64,000 nt of DNA, taken from contig CALXAH010000002.1 of assembly GCA_944386225.1 (NCBI GenBank), forward strand, positions 124,001-188,000, given 5' to 3'. This DNA comes from an uncultured Gemmiger sp. Lineage in GTDB: Bacteria; Bacillota; Clostridia; Oscillospirales; Ruminococcaceae. Both the position numbers and the translations under genes were made by a program. This document shows positions 23,341 to 32,699 of this stretch, piece after piece. The notes under the pieces were generated by a model, which had not been told where the DNA came from, searched no databases, and saw only the letters and a list, made by a program, of their open reading frames with translations. Every line of letters begins with the position of its first letter. Within the stretch, counting starts at the first letter, position 1.

Positions 23341-25389
23341 TCAGTTGGTGCCCTTGTAGTACAGGCCCCGGGTGAACTCCCCGTCAAAGGGGGCCCCGGC
23401 AGCCAGCAGCTCCAGCACGCGGGCGGCACGGGGCGCGTCCTCCAGGGTGAACCAGGCCAGCGCCGTGTTCACCGGCATCTCGCCCAGCCGCTCGCCCATG
23501 TACAAAGGCACGGGATTGTAAACGGTACGCACGCCCCGCAGCCCGCCGCTGCACCGCACCGGGAACCTGCGTCCCTTGCGGTCGGTGAGCTCGCCCTGGC
23601 CGCTGCAGCCCGCGCAGTTGTGTAGATTGTGCAGCGGGCAGGCCCGGGTGAGCATCAGCGGCATATGCCCATAGGCAAAGGCCATGGTGGGCACGCCCGG
23701 CTCGATGGCCGCCATCTGGGGCAGGGTCAGTTCCGGCAGCAGGGTCATGCCGGACAGCCCCAGCCGCGCATACTCCGCCGCGGCCAGGGGGTTGGTGATG
23801 TTCAGGCCGAAGCCGCCGTACAGCGTCCAGCCTTTGGCCAGCCGCAGCTGGGCAATGTTCTGCAGCAGCGCCCCGGCAAAGCCCGCCTCCTTCCAGCGGG
23901 CCAGCAGGCGGGCGGTCTGCTCTTCCCCGTCGCCGAACATGGCCCGTGGCAGTTCCAGAATCACGGCGGAACGCTTGTCCGGCGGCACCTGCTCGGCCTG
24001 GGCGATGGGCAGGATCACCCGGGCACAGCGGGCCCAGGCAGCCGGGGGTATCTGCTCCGCCCGCTCAAAGCGGGCCCATAGCGCCTGCCGGGGCGGGATC
24101 GGATGCTTCTGCGGCGCGGGCAGCACCGGCGCGGCGCAGGGCCAGGGCCGGGGGGCTTCCCGCTGGGCCAGCAGCTGCTCCAGCACGGCGCGGCGCAGCT
24201 CGTTCCACTCGCCGGCGGGCAGGTAGCCGGGGGCGTCGCTGCCCTCGGCCAGGGCCAGGCCGCGCACAAAGAACGGGGTGCCGCCGGTGCGGGACAGGGC
24301 TTTTTCAATACCGGGCATCGGGTCTTTCTGGGCGGGTTCCGGCGCGCCGGGGCGGGATACCCGGACGGTATGGCCGTCGTCATCCCGGGCGGTGAGGGTC
24401 ACCCCATCCGCCCCGCAGGCCAGCACCAGGTCCACCGGAACCCGGGGCATCTCCCGCCGGAACAGCTCCCGCAGCGCGGGCAGAGCGGCTTTGGTGGCGG
24501 CGGAGTCCTCCGCGGTGCGCACACCGAACATACGGCCGTCGATGCGGCCGGTCAGGTAGCCGTCGGTAAAGCCGGAGCGGGAAAACGCCGCTTCCAGCCG
24601 GGCTTTGTCGTACGCTTCGCCCGCCAGCGCCCGGCGGCAGGCGTCCACTGCGGCGGCCACATACTCGGGGGTGCGCAGCCGGCCCTCGATCTTGGCGCTG
24701 CCCACCCCGGCGGCCTGCAGCCGCGGCAAAGCGTCCAGTGCGCTCATATCCTTCAGGGACAGGTGGGCCGCGCCGGAACCGTCGGCGGCAAAGGGCAGGC
24801 GGCAGGGCCCGGCGCAGCTGCCCCGGTTGCCGCTGCGGCCGCCCAGGAAGGCGCTCAGATAGCACTGGCCGGACACCGACATGCACAGCGCCCCGTGTAC
24901 AAACACCTCGGTGGGGATGGGGCTGGCGGCGGTGATGGCTTCAATCTCGGAAAGGCTCAGTTCCCGGGCCAGGATGGCGCAGGAAAAGCCCATATCCGCC
25001 AGCTGCTTTGCCCCCTCCAGGGTATGCACCGACATCTGGGTGGAGCCCCGCAGCGCCAGGCCGGGGGCCATTTGCCGGATCAGGGCGGCCACCGCCAGAT
25101 CCTGCACAATGACCCCGTCCGCCCCGGCGGCGGCTATATCCGCCACCGCCCGGGCAACTTCGGGCAGTTCGGCGGCGTAGACGGTGGTGTTCAACGTGAC
25201 CCACACCCGCACGCCCCGCCCATGGCAGAACGAAACCGCCCGGGCCAGGGCCTCGGGCGTGAAATTTCCCGCCGAGCGGCGGGCATTGAAGGCGGTAAGC
25301 CCCAGATACACAGCATCCGCGCCGCTGAAAACGGCGGCGCGGAGCATCTCCTCATTGCCGGCGGGGGCCAGGATCTCCAGAGGGGCCAT
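23341..25389 (-). CDS. U32-family peptidase with DUF3656-like C-terminal region
   Basis: A 682-residue protein. The N-terminal U32 domain (about residues 1-290) has EILAPAGNEEMLRAAVFSGADAVYLG and the family signature EVFVHGALCMSVSGQCYLSA (about 162-181). A Cys-rich stretch, GNRGSCAGPCRLPF, follows. The C-terminal half contains another barrel-like part ending CPLHNLHNCAGC...RKGRRFPVRC. Some U32 proteins, such as RlhA and TrhP, carry out RNA hydroxylation, so 'peptidase' is a historical label. It overlaps zapA by one base (TGATG) and precedes dut by 17 bp. Confidence 0.88.
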   Translation of the reverse strand: MAPLEILAPAGNEEMLRAAVFSGADAVYLGLTAFNARRSAGNFTPEALARAVSFCHGRGVRVWVTLNTTVYAAELPEVARAVADIAAAGADGVIVQDLAVAALIRQMAPGLALRGSTQMSVHTLEGAKQLADMGFSCAILARELSLSEIEAITAASPIPTEVFVHGALCMSVSGQCYLSAFLGGRSGNRGSCAGPCRLPFAADGSGAAHLSLKDMSALDALPRLQAAGVGSAKIEGRLRTPEYVAAAVDACRRALAGEAYDKARLEAAFSRSGFTDGYLTGRIDGRMFGVRTAEDSAATKAALPALRELFRREMPRVPVDLVLACGADGVTLTARDDDGHTVRVSRPGAPEPAQKDPMPGIEKALSRTGGTPFFVRGLALAEGSDAPGYLPAGEWNELRRAVLEQLLAQREAPRPWPCAAPVLPAPQKHPIPPRQALWARFERAEQIPPAAWARCARVILPIAQAEQVPPDKRSAVILELPRAMFGDGEEQTARLLARWKEAGFAGALLQNIAQLRLAKGWTLYGGFGLNITNPLAAAEYARLGLSGMTLLPELTLPQMAAIEPGVPTMAFAYGHMPLMLTRACPLHNLHNCAGCSGQGELTDRKGRRFPVRCSGGLRGVRTVYNPVPLYMGERLGEMPVNTALAWFTLEDAPRAARVLELLAAGAPFDGEFTRGLYYKGTN

Positions 25390-25733
25390 CAGCTCTTCTG
25401 CTCCTTGAGATACTGCAGTTCACGGCGCAGGCGCTCCACCTCGCGGCGGGCTTCCTCGGCGCTGAGCTTGGCCTTGGCGGCGTCCTCCAGGTATTCCTTG
25501 ATCTGCCCGCGCATGTTGTCCGCCCCGCTGGTGGCCTTGTTCAGCCGGTCCAGGTAATCCATGGCGGCCAGCACCGCGGCGCTGGTCACGCTGGCGGTGG
25601 GGCATTCGGTCAGCACGTTGCTCATGTCCTCATCCAGCTGCTTGGCCAGCTCCAGCACATACTGCTCGCTGTCTTCGGTGCCCAGAATATATTGCGAACC
25701 GCACACGGTAATGCGTACTTTGCTTACAGACAT
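25389..25733 (-). CDS. zapA: Cell division protein ZapA
   Basis: ZapA binds FtsZ and bundles its protofilaments at the division ring. The 114-residue protein has the N-terminal globular part KVRITVCGSQYILGTEDSEQYVLELAKQLDEDM (about residues 5-38), a helix (ASVTSAAVLAAMDYLDRL) and a C-terminal coiled coil (about 75-112, AKLSAEEARREVERLRRELQYLKE). Order and length match the family. It heads the zapA-U32-dut-DUF4321-maf series. TATAAT-like boxes lie upstream on the minus strand near 25765-25780, without a clear -35. Confidence 0.92.
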   Translation of the reverse strand: MSVSKVRITVCGSQYILGTEDSEQYVLELAKQLDEDMSNVLTECPTASVTSAAVLAAMDYLDRLNKATSGADNMRGQIKEYLEDAAKAKLSAEEARREVERLRRELQYLKEQKS

Positions 25734-25870
25734 AGTCGGTTACTCCCTTTTCTGCTTTGTTTTCATTATATTATAGTATAAACCGCCTGCATAAAAAAGC
25801 CCAATTTTCGTTTTTTGGCAGATTTGCCTGCCAAAACCGCGGTGCAAAGCCGTTAAATCGCATTTTTTCC

Positions 25871-25899
25871 TTGAAACAGGCAGCTAAAGCGGGTATAAT
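25871..25899 (+). promoter_or_regulatory. Promoter of glgP
   Basis: TTGAAA (25871-25876), 17 bp, TATAAT (25894-25899). A start of transcription near 25906 excludes the longer upstream frame and supports the ATG at 25979. Confidence 0.85.
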
Positions 25900-25978
25900 T
25901 ATCGTGTTGTGTGTGCAGCAAAAAACGCGGCGGCCGGCCTTGAGGGAATCGGCCCTGTATGTTTGGAGGAAGTATTGG

Positions 25979-28384
25979 ATGATCCACTATACCAAGCGTG
26001 AATTTGACCGTCTGCTGAAAGACAAGCTGACCAGCGAGTACGGCGTTACCCTGGATGTAGCGTCCAACCAGCAGGTTTACCGCTGCCTGGCCCTGATCAG
26101 CCGTCAGCTGATGAGCGATCAGCACAAGAAATACCAGAGCAAGGTGTTCGGCACCGGCTCCAAGCAGGTGTACTACCTGTGCATGGAGTTCCTGATGGGC
26201 CGCAGCCTCAAGACCAGCCTGTTCAACCTGGGGCTGAATGAGGTGGCCGAGGCCGTTCTGGCCGACGCCGACATCAAGCTGGAAAACATCTATGAAGAAG
26301 AGCCCGATGCCGGCCTGGGCAACGGCGGCCTGGGCCGTCTGGCCGCCTGCTATCTGGACGGCATGGCCACCACCGGCGTGCCCGGCACCGGCTACTCCAT
26401 CCTGTATGAGTACGGCATCTTCAAGCAGAAGATCGTGGACGGCTGGCAGCAGGAGCGTGCCGACAACTGGCTGCCCGGCGGCCAGGTATGGCTGCGCAGC
26501 CATCCGGATCAGGCCATCGAGATCAAGTTTGACGGCCATATCCAGGAGACCTGGGACAACGGGTTCCATCATGTGACCCATCGGGACTACAACAGCGTGC
26601 TGGCGGTGCCCAGCGACATGTACGTGCAGGGCTACAACAGCACCGGCGTGAGCAAGCTGCGTCTGTGGCAGGCCAAGGCCCCGGATTTTGATATGAACAG
26701 CTTCAACGCGGGCGAGTACGGCAGCGCCATCACCAAAAACGCCTCCGCCGAGCTGATCAGCAAGATCCTGTACCCCAACGACAACCATCTGGAGGGCAAG
26801 ATCCTGCGGCTGCGCCAGCAGTATTTCCTGTCCGCCGCCTCCATCGGCGACATCATCCAGAACCACCTGAGCCAGTACAGCACCCTGAACAACCTGCCGG
26901 ACAAGGCGGCCATTCAGCTGAACGACACCCATCCCACCCTGGCTATCCCCGAGCTGATGCGCATCCTGCTGGATGAGTGCGGCTACGACTGGGAGGCTGC
27001 CTTTGATATCTGCCAGCGCACCTTCGCCTACACCAACCACACCGTCATGAGCGAGGCGCTGGAGAAGTGGAGCATCGACATCTTCAAGATGACCCTGCCC
27101 CGCATCTACACCATCGTGCAGGAGATGGACCGCCGCTGCCGCGCCGCGCTGGAGCAGGCGTTCCCCGGCGACCAGGGCAAGATCGACTACATGGCCATCC
27201 TGGGCGACGGCCAGGTGCGCATGGCCAACATCTGCTGCTACACCTGCCACTCCATCAACGGCGTGAGCAAGCTGCACAGCGAGATCATCAAGAAGAGCGT
27301 ATTCCACGACTATTACCTGTATAAGCCGAACGCCTTCAAGAACGTGACCAACGGCATCGCCTACCGGCGCTGGCTGCTGGCCTCCAACCCCCGGCTGACC
27401 GAGCTGCTCTGCGAGACCATCGGCGAAGGCTTCAAGACCGACGCTTCCCAGCTGGCCAAGCTGGCCCGCTTTGCGGACGACAAGAAGGTGCTGGCGGCCC
27501 TGGACAAGGTCAAGGCCGACAACAAGGCCGGTTTTGCCGCCTATCTGGAAAAGACCACCGGCCAGGTGATCGATCCGTCCAGCATCTTCGACTGCCAGGT
27601 CAAGCGGATGCACGAGTACAAGCGCCAGCACCTGAACGCGCTGAACATCGCCGCCCAGTACCTGTACCTGAAGAACAACCCCAATGCCGACTTTGCCCCC
27701 AAGACCTACATCTTCGGCGCCAAGGCGGCCCCCGGCTACTACATGGCCAAGCAGATGATCCGCCTGATCTGCAAGCTGGGCAAGCTGATCGACGAGGATC
27801 CCGCTGTGCGTGAAAAGCTGCGGGTGGTGTACCTGGAGGACTACTGCGTGAGCCTGTCCGAGCGGCTGATGCCCGCCAGCGAGGTGAGCGAGCAGATCAG
27901 CCTGGCCGGCACCGAGGCCTCCGGCACCGGCAACATGAAGTTCATGCTGAACGGCGCGATCACCCTGGGCACCCTGGACGGCGCCAACGTGGAGATCGCC
28001 CAGGCCGCCGGCATGGAGAACGAGATCATCTTCGGCATGCTGACCGAGGAAGTGGAGCATCTGAAACAGATGGGCTACCATCCCAGCATGTTCATCCGCA
28101 ACGACGACGAAGCCATGCAGGTGCTGAACTTCCTGGAGAAGGGCTTCGGCGGCGACGACTTCCACGAGATCGTCAACAACCTGCGCACCGCTGACCCCTA
28201 CATGGTCATGGCCGACTTCAAGGCCTACCGGCAGGCCCAGCAGAAGGTGCAGCAGCTCTACGCCGACCGTACCCTGTGGAACAAGATGAGCCTGGCCAAC
28301 ATCGCGGGCAGCGGCATCTTCAGTGCCGACCGCAGCGTGATGGACTACGCCAATGACATCTGGCACATCAAGCCGGTGCGCTGA
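25979..28384 (+). CDS. glgP: Glycogen/alpha-glucan phosphorylase
   Basis: GlgP releases glucose 1-phosphate from alpha-1,4-glucans using phosphate and pyridoxal phosphate (GT35). The 801-residue protein has the YYLCMEFLMGRSL and DAGLGNGGLGRLAACYLDGMAT substrate-site motifs (about residues 60-135), KAAPGYYMAK and the cofactor region EASGTGNMKFMLNGA with the PLP lysine. ATG at 25979 follows GGAGGAAG and lies downstream of the promoter. Codon use is strongly biased to C-ending codons, which suggests high expression. The GH13 enzyme follows 111 bp later, so the pair can degrade glycogen or imported maltodextrin. Confidence 0.96.
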   Translation: MIHYTKREFDRLLKDKLTSEYGVTLDVASNQQVYRCLALISRQLMSDQHKKYQSKVFGTGSKQVYYLCMEFLMGRSLKTSLFNLGLNEVAEAVLADADIKLENIYEEEPDAGLGNGGLGRLAACYLDGMATTGVPGTGYSILYEYGIFKQKIVDGWQQERADNWLPGGQVWLRSHPDQAIEIKFDGHIQETWDNGFHHVTHRDYNSVLAVPSDMYVQGYNSTGVSKLRLWQAKAPDFDMNSFNAGEYGSAITKNASAELISKILYPNDNHLEGKILRLRQQYFLSAASIGDIIQNHLSQYSTLNNLPDKAAIQLNDTHPTLAIPELMRILLDECGYDWEAAFDICQRTFAYTNHTVMSEALEKWSIDIFKMTLPRIYTIVQEMDRRCRAALEQAFPGDQGKIDYMAILGDGQVRMANICCYTCHSINGVSKLHSEIIKKSVFHDYYLYKPNAFKNVTNGIAYRRWLLASNPRLTELLCETIGEGFKTDASQLAKLARFADDKKVLAALDKVKADNKAGFAAYLEKTTGQVIDPSSIFDCQVKRMHEYKRQHLNALNIAAQYLYLKNNPNADFAPKTYIFGAKAAPGYYMAKQMIRLICKLGKLIDEDPAVREKLRVVYLEDYCVSLSERLMPASEVSEQISLAGTEASGTGNMKFMLNGAITLGTLDGANVEIAQAAGMENEIIFGMLTEEVEHLKQMGYHPSMFIRNDDEAMQVLNFLEKGFGGDDFHEIVNNLRTADPYMVMADFKAYRQAQQKVQQLYADRTLWNKMSLANIAGSGIFSADRSVMDYANDIWHIKPVR

Positions 28385-28406
28385 GTTCCCGATTCCCCTG
28401 GCATTC

Positions 28407-28446
28407 CGCCACGCCCTGCGTGCCCACCGGCCGCGGCGGCGTGGCG
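28407..28446 (+). terminator. Possible weak terminator after glgP
   Basis: CGCCACGCC and GGCGTGGCG form a 9-bp stem with a 22-nt GC-rich loop, followed by TTGCCGTTTTT. The T-tract is interrupted, so termination may be partial and the GH13 gene may be read through. Confidence 0.4.
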
Positions 28447-28495
28447 TTGCCGTTTTTACGGCGCATATTCTTGACACAATGGGGTGTTTTTGACT

Positions 28496-30316
28496 ATGGA
28501 CCGTCTGTTCAACAGTTTTCTTGACGCATACAAATCGCCCTTCGGCGCGGTGCCGGCGGGCACACCGGTGCGCCTTTGCCTGACCATCCCGGAGAGCTAC
28601 GGCTTTGTGGAGCCCCGGGTGGTGGTGACCCGGGACCGGGGCGAAACCGCCGAGTACCGGATGGAGTACCGGGGTGTGGAAAACGGCATCCACAAGTTTT
28701 CCTATACCCTGACGTTGCCGCGGGTAGGGCTGTACTTCTACCATTTTGATCTGTACAGTGATTTCCGCAAGCTGACCCGGGGCGCGCTGGGCGAGGCCCT
28801 GATCACCCGGGACCGGCCCACGCCCTGGCAGCTGACCGTATACGAGCCCGGCTTCACCACGCCGGACTGGATCAAGGGCGGGGTGCTGTACCAGATCTTC
28901 CCCGACCGGTTCTGTGAAGGGGTCAAGGATAAGCCCATGCCCTTTGCCGACCGGGTCTACCGGGAAAACAAGCACGGCGAGCCCTATTTCTGGCCCACCG
29001 AGACCGGCGGTTATCTGAACGCCGACTACTTCGGCGGGGATTTTGAGGGCATCCGCCAGAAGCTGCCCTACCTGAAAGACCTGGGGGTCAGCTGCATTTA
29101 TCTGAACCCCATCTTTGAAGCCCACGCCAACCACCGGTACAACACCGCCGACTACCTGAACGCCGACCCGCTGCTGGGCACCAACGAGGAGTTCGTCACC
29201 CTCTGCGCCGAGGCGAAAAAGCTGGGCATCCGGATCATTCTGGACGGGGTGTTCAGCCACACCGGATCGGACAGCCGGTATTTCAACAAGGAAGGCCGGT
29301 ACGGCATCGGCGGTGCCTACCACGATCCCAACAGCCCCTACCGCAGCTGGTACGACTTCGGCCAGCAGTATCCCAGCGGATACCGGTGCTGGTGGGGCTT
29401 TGACACCCTGCCGGAGGTAAACGAGTTTGATCCCGCCTACCAGGAGTTCATCTGCGGCACCGGCGGCGTGATCGATACCTGGATGCGCCGGGGCGCCAGC
29501 GGTTTCCGGCTGGATGTGGCCGACGAGCTGCCGGACAACTTTATTGAAAAGATCCGTCTGGCGGTGAAGGCCCACGGACAGGACAGCTACCTGCTGGGCG
29601 AAGTGTGGGAGGACGCCTCCACCAAGGAGGCCTACGGCCGCCGCCGTACCTATCTGCTGGGCCGCGGGCTGGACGCGGTGATGAACTATCCCTTCAAGAA
29701 CGCGATCCTGGACTACCTGCGCACCGGTTCGGCCTACAACGCCGCCGAGCAGATCATGTCCATCTGCGAGCACTACCCCGCCCCCGCGCTGAACGTGCTG
29801 ATGAACTTCATGTCCACCCACGACACCGAGCGGGCTATCACCGCCCTGGCGGGCGACCCGCTGGGCCAGCACGACCGCTACTGGCAGAGCGGGCGGCGGA
29901 TTCCGCCTCAGCGGTACGACCGGGGGGTCAAGCTGCTGATCCTGGCCTACGCGCTGCTCTACATGCTGCCCGGCGTGCCCTGCATCTATTACGGGGACGA
30001 GGTGGCCATGCAGGGCTACAAAGACCCGTTCAACCGGGCCTACTTTGACTGGGACAGTCAGGAAAAGCGTATCCGGCCGGTGCTGCGCAACCTGGCCCGG
30101 ATGCGTCAGGACTGCGACGCCTTTACCGACGGTACGCTGGAACTGGTCCGGGCACAGGGCAGGCTGCTGCACCTGCGCCGCCGCGGCCGCACCCAGACCG
30201 CCGAAATGATCTTCAACTGTTCCAATTCCCTGATCGTGGAACAGGCTTTCGGCAAGACCGCCGAGGTGAACCCCTGGGGCTTCACCGTGCTGGTGGAAGA
30301 CAACGAGGATCTGTGA
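28496..30316 (+). CDS. GH13 alpha-glucan hydrolase (neopullulanase/cyclomaltodextrinase-like)
   Basis: A 606-residue cytoplasmic alpha-amylase-family enzyme without signal peptide. An N-terminal beta-sandwich (about residues 15-110) precedes the catalytic barrel. Motifs are YQIFPDRF, the CIYLNPIFEAHANHRYNTADY loop, DGVFSHTG, GFRLDVADEL with nucleophile D340, LLGEVWED with acid/base E369 and FMSTHDTER with D443. FSHTG (where family I often has NH) and the sandwich domain fit neopullulanase or cyclomaltodextrinase types. ATG at 28496 is chosen with GGGGTG upstream. It pairs functionally with glgP by trimming branched or short glucans. Confidence 0.9.
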   Translation: MDRLFNSFLDAYKSPFGAVPAGTPVRLCLTIPESYGFVEPRVVVTRDRGETAEYRMEYRGVENGIHKFSYTLTLPRVGLYFYHFDLYSDFRKLTRGALGEALITRDRPTPWQLTVYEPGFTTPDWIKGGVLYQIFPDRFCEGVKDKPMPFADRVYRENKHGEPYFWPTETGGYLNADYFGGDFEGIRQKLPYLKDLGVSCIYLNPIFEAHANHRYNTADYLNADPLLGTNEEFVTLCAEAKKLGIRIILDGVFSHTGSDSRYFNKEGRYGIGGAYHDPNSPYRSWYDFGQQYPSGYRCWWGFDTLPEVNEFDPAYQEFICGTGGVIDTWMRRGASGFRLDVADELPDNFIEKIRLAVKAHGQDSYLLGEVWEDASTKEAYGRRRTYLLGRGLDAVMNYPFKNAILDYLRTGSAYNAAEQIMSICEHYPAPALNVLMNFMSTHDTERAITALAGDPLGQHDRYWQSGRRIPPQRYDRGVKLLILAYALLYMLPGVPCIYYGDEVAMQGYKDPFNRAYFDWDSQEKRIRPVLRNLARMRQDCDAFTDGTLELVRAQGRLLHLRRRGRTQTAEMIFNCSNSLIVEQAFGKTAEVNPWGFTVLVEDNEDL

Positions 30317-30324
30317 TTTTTCAG

Positions 30325-30357
30325 ACGGACGCGTTTTTTGACGCGTCCGTTTTTTTG
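30325..30357 (+). terminator. Terminator after the GH13 gene
   Basis: ACGGACGCGT and its perfect complement form a 10-bp stem with a TTTTTG loop, followed by six T. Confidence 0.92.
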
Positions 30358-30415
30358 CCCGTTTTTCTGTCTTTGCGGGCCGGTTTTTCCCGGTAAGAAT
30401 TGTATGTTTTGCGAC

Positions 30416-30444
30416 TTGTTTTCCGCCGCCGGATTGCCTACAAT
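30416..30444 (+). promoter_or_regulatory. Promoter of the DUF5107 gene
   Basis: TTGTTT (30416-30421), 17 bp, TACAAT (30439-30444), 60 bp upstream of the chosen ATG. Confidence 0.7.
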
Positions 30445-30504
30445 AGTTCGCAAAGCCCTTTCACACGCCAACGCCGCCCTTTGTGCGGCAAGGAGAGCAA
30501 CACC

Positions 30505-32553
30505 ATGGAGATCCTACTGGAAACTTTGACCCTGCCCGGCGCGGCCCTTGGCCCGCAGAACCCGCTGCCCCGCTTCCGGGACCCGCAGCACGACCGTGCC
30601 CCCGCCAGCGACGGTACCCTGACTGACGAACAGCTGGCCGGATTCGGCAGGCACACCGGCGTCCGGCTGCTGCCCTACTGCGCCCAGGACCGCTTTTCCT
30701 TTGACAAGCCGATGCGGGATTACCCGGTCATCCGCATGGAAAACAACCGGCTGCGGGCGCTGTTCCTGCCCGGATTCGGCGGGCGGCTCTGGTCGCTGTA
30801 CGACAAGAAACTGGGCCGGGAACTGCTGTTCCGCAACCCGGTGATCCAGCCCGCTAATCTGGCGCTGCGCTGCGCCTGGATGAGCGGCGGCATCGAGTGG
30901 AACGTGGGCCAGCTGGGCCACGCCTATTCCACCTGCGACGACGTATTCTTCGCCCGCTGCACCGGCCCGGACGGACGGCCGTTCCTGCGGATGTACGATT
31001 ACCTGCGCACCACCGGCCTGGTCTGGCAGGTGGATTTCCACCTGCCGGACGAGGACAGCGCCTTTCTGGCCGCCCATGTGCGGGTGATCAACCCCACCGA
31101 CCGGGTCGCCCCCCTCTACTGGTGGACCAACACCGCCGTGCCCGAGACCGGCGCCCGGGTACTGAGCGGCTGCGGCGAGGTGATCTACATCAACCCCAAC
31201 ACCCTGACCAGGGAGGGCACCGTGCACGGCTACGGCGCCGCCCGGATGCCCCATCTGCCCCCGCTGGGAAACGCGGATGTAAGCTATCCGGAAAACTTCC
31301 CCTATTCCAACGAGTATTTCTTCCAGAACCCGCCCGCAGACCCGGCCCCCTGGGAGGCCGCCCTCTACCGGGACGGCTTTGCCTTTGTGGAGCGCAGCAC
31401 CCAGCCGCTGCGCATCCGGAAAATGTTCTGCTGGGGCATGCACAAGGGCGGCCGCAACTGGCAGGATCACCTGGCCCTGCCCGGGCAGGGCGCCTATGTG
31501 GAGATCCAGGCGGGGCTCTCCCCCATCCAGTGTCACGGGGCGGACATGGCCCCCGGCGCGGTGCTGCGGTTTACCCAGTGTTTCGGCAGCATGGAACTGG
31601 ATCCGGACCTCTGGAGCGAGCCCGACTGGGACGAAGCCGCCCGCCGCACCGGCGACGGGGCCGAACAGGCGCTGCCCGCCGCCCGTCTGGCGGAGTGGGA
31701 TCGGGCCTTCACCGCGCTGGAGGACGCGCCGCAGACGGAACTGCTGCACGCGGGCCACGGCTGGGGTGCGCTGGAACAGCGCCGCCGCGCCCGCATGGGC
31801 GAGCCCCCGCTGCCCGGCTGGCCGGAGGACGGTGCCTGCACCGGTTTCTCCCCGGAAGAACAGCCCTGGGCCGAACTGCTGACCGAGAGCCGGATGACCC
31901 CGCTGGAGCCGGGCCAGCTGCCGGTAAGCTGGATGACCGATCCGGCCTGGCGGCCGCTTCTTGCCGATGCCTACCGCACCGATCCCTCCAACGCGGCGGT
32001 GGCCGCCGCCCTGGGCGTGCTGGAATACGAAAACGAAAACTGGGACGAGGCCGCCGCCATCTGGCGGGAGAACTGGAACATGCAGCCCACCGCCATCGTC
32101 TGCCGCTGCCTGGCCCAGAACAGCCTGCGCAAGGGCAGGGAACCCCAGGCCCGGGAGCTGATGCGCCAGGCCATGGCCCTGCAGGGGGATGCGCCCCATC
32201 CCGCCCTGGCCGCCGAGTACCTGACCATGCTGCAGGCCCAGAACCGCTGGCAGGAACTGTGGGACGCTTTCTCCGCTTTGCCCGAAGCCGTGCAGCAGGA
32301 TGAGCGGGTGACCATTCTGGCCGCTACCGCCGCCGGGCAGCTGCAGAACGACGCGTTTCTGGACCGGGTGTTTGCCCACAAATTTGCCGTGATCCGGGAG
32401 GGCGAAACCCAGCTGACCGATGTGTGGTTTGCCGCCATGGCCCGCCGCAAAGCCGCCGCCGAGGGCCGGGACGACCTGGAGGCTGTGGAGCAGGAGGTAC
32501 GGGCCACGATGGCGCCGCCGGATACCATTGATTTCCGTCTGACCGGCCGCTGA
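30505..32553 (+). CDS. DUF5107-type protein with C-terminal TPR-like helices
   Basis: A 682-residue cytoplasmic protein. The N-terminal about 400 residues look like a DUF5107 beta-sandwich, as in carbohydrate mutarotase-like folds: MENNRLRALFLPGFGGRLWSLYDKKLGRELLFRNPV, then SGGIEWNVGQLGHAYST and YWWTNTAVPETG. The C-terminal about 200 residues are helical repeats resembling TPRs (NAAVAAALGVLEYENENWDEAAAIWREN, ARELMRQAMAL). Its function is unknown; the aldose-mutarotase-like core hints at a sugar ligand. It follows the glucan genes but has its own promoter. ATG at 30505 is preceded by AAGGAGA. Confidence 0.72.
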   Translation: MEILLETLTLPGAALGPQNPLPRFRDPQHDRAPASDGTLTDEQLAGFGRHTGVRLLPYCAQDRFSFDKPMRDYPVIRMENNRLRALFLPGFGGRLWSLYDKKLGRELLFRNPVIQPANLALRCAWMSGGIEWNVGQLGHAYSTCDDVFFARCTGPDGRPFLRMYDYLRTTGLVWQVDFHLPDEDSAFLAAHVRVINPTDRVAPLYWWTNTAVPETGARVLSGCGEVIYINPNTLTREGTVHGYGAARMPHLPPLGNADVSYPENFPYSNEYFFQNPPADPAPWEAALYRDGFAFVERSTQPLRIRKMFCWGMHKGGRNWQDHLALPGQGAYVEIQAGLSPIQCHGADMAPGAVLRFTQCFGSMELDPDLWSEPDWDEAARRTGDGAEQALPAARLAEWDRAFTALEDAPQTELLHAGHGWGALEQRRRARMGEPPLPGWPEDGACTGFSPEEQPWAELLTESRMTPLEPGQLPVSWMTDPAWRPLLADAYRTDPSNAAVAAALGVLEYENENWDEAAAIWRENWNMQPTAIVCRCLAQNSLRKGREPQARELMRQAMALQGDAPHPALAAEYLTMLQAQNRWQELWDAFSALPEAVQQDERVTILAATAAGQLQNDAFLDRVFAHKFAVIREGETQLTDVWFAAMARRKAAAEGRDDLEAVEQEVRATMAPPDTIDFRLTGR

Positions 32554-32632
32554 GCCGGCTGCCGGGGGATGTGCACGCATCCCCCGGTTTTGTTTTGTCC
32601 AAGAAGTTGTAAACCCATCCCAGCATTTTATG

Positions 32633-32662
32633 TTGACGGTGGTTTGCGCCGCCCGGTATAAT
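32633..32662 (+). promoter_or_regulatory. Promoter of birA-bioY
   Basis: TTGACG (32633-32638), 18 bp, TATAAT (32657-32662), 37 bp upstream of birA. Confidence 0.8.
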
Positions 32663-32699
32663 GGCACCGTTACCCAACGCTGTGAAAGGAGGCCGCCCC

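Noticed and set aside
25853-30172. Very long minus-strand open frame (over 1400 codons) opposite glgP and the GH13 gene
   Set aside because: It is the antisense shadow of highly GC3-biased genes: its composition is His/Gly/Gln/Val-rich, without motifs, and both plus-strand genes are complete with catalytic residues.
32607-32649. BirA-type operator (TTGTAAACC ... GGTTTGCGC) at the birA promoter
   Set aside because: The right half is degenerate and the half-sites are 25 bp apart, longer than the spacing of known biotin operators.
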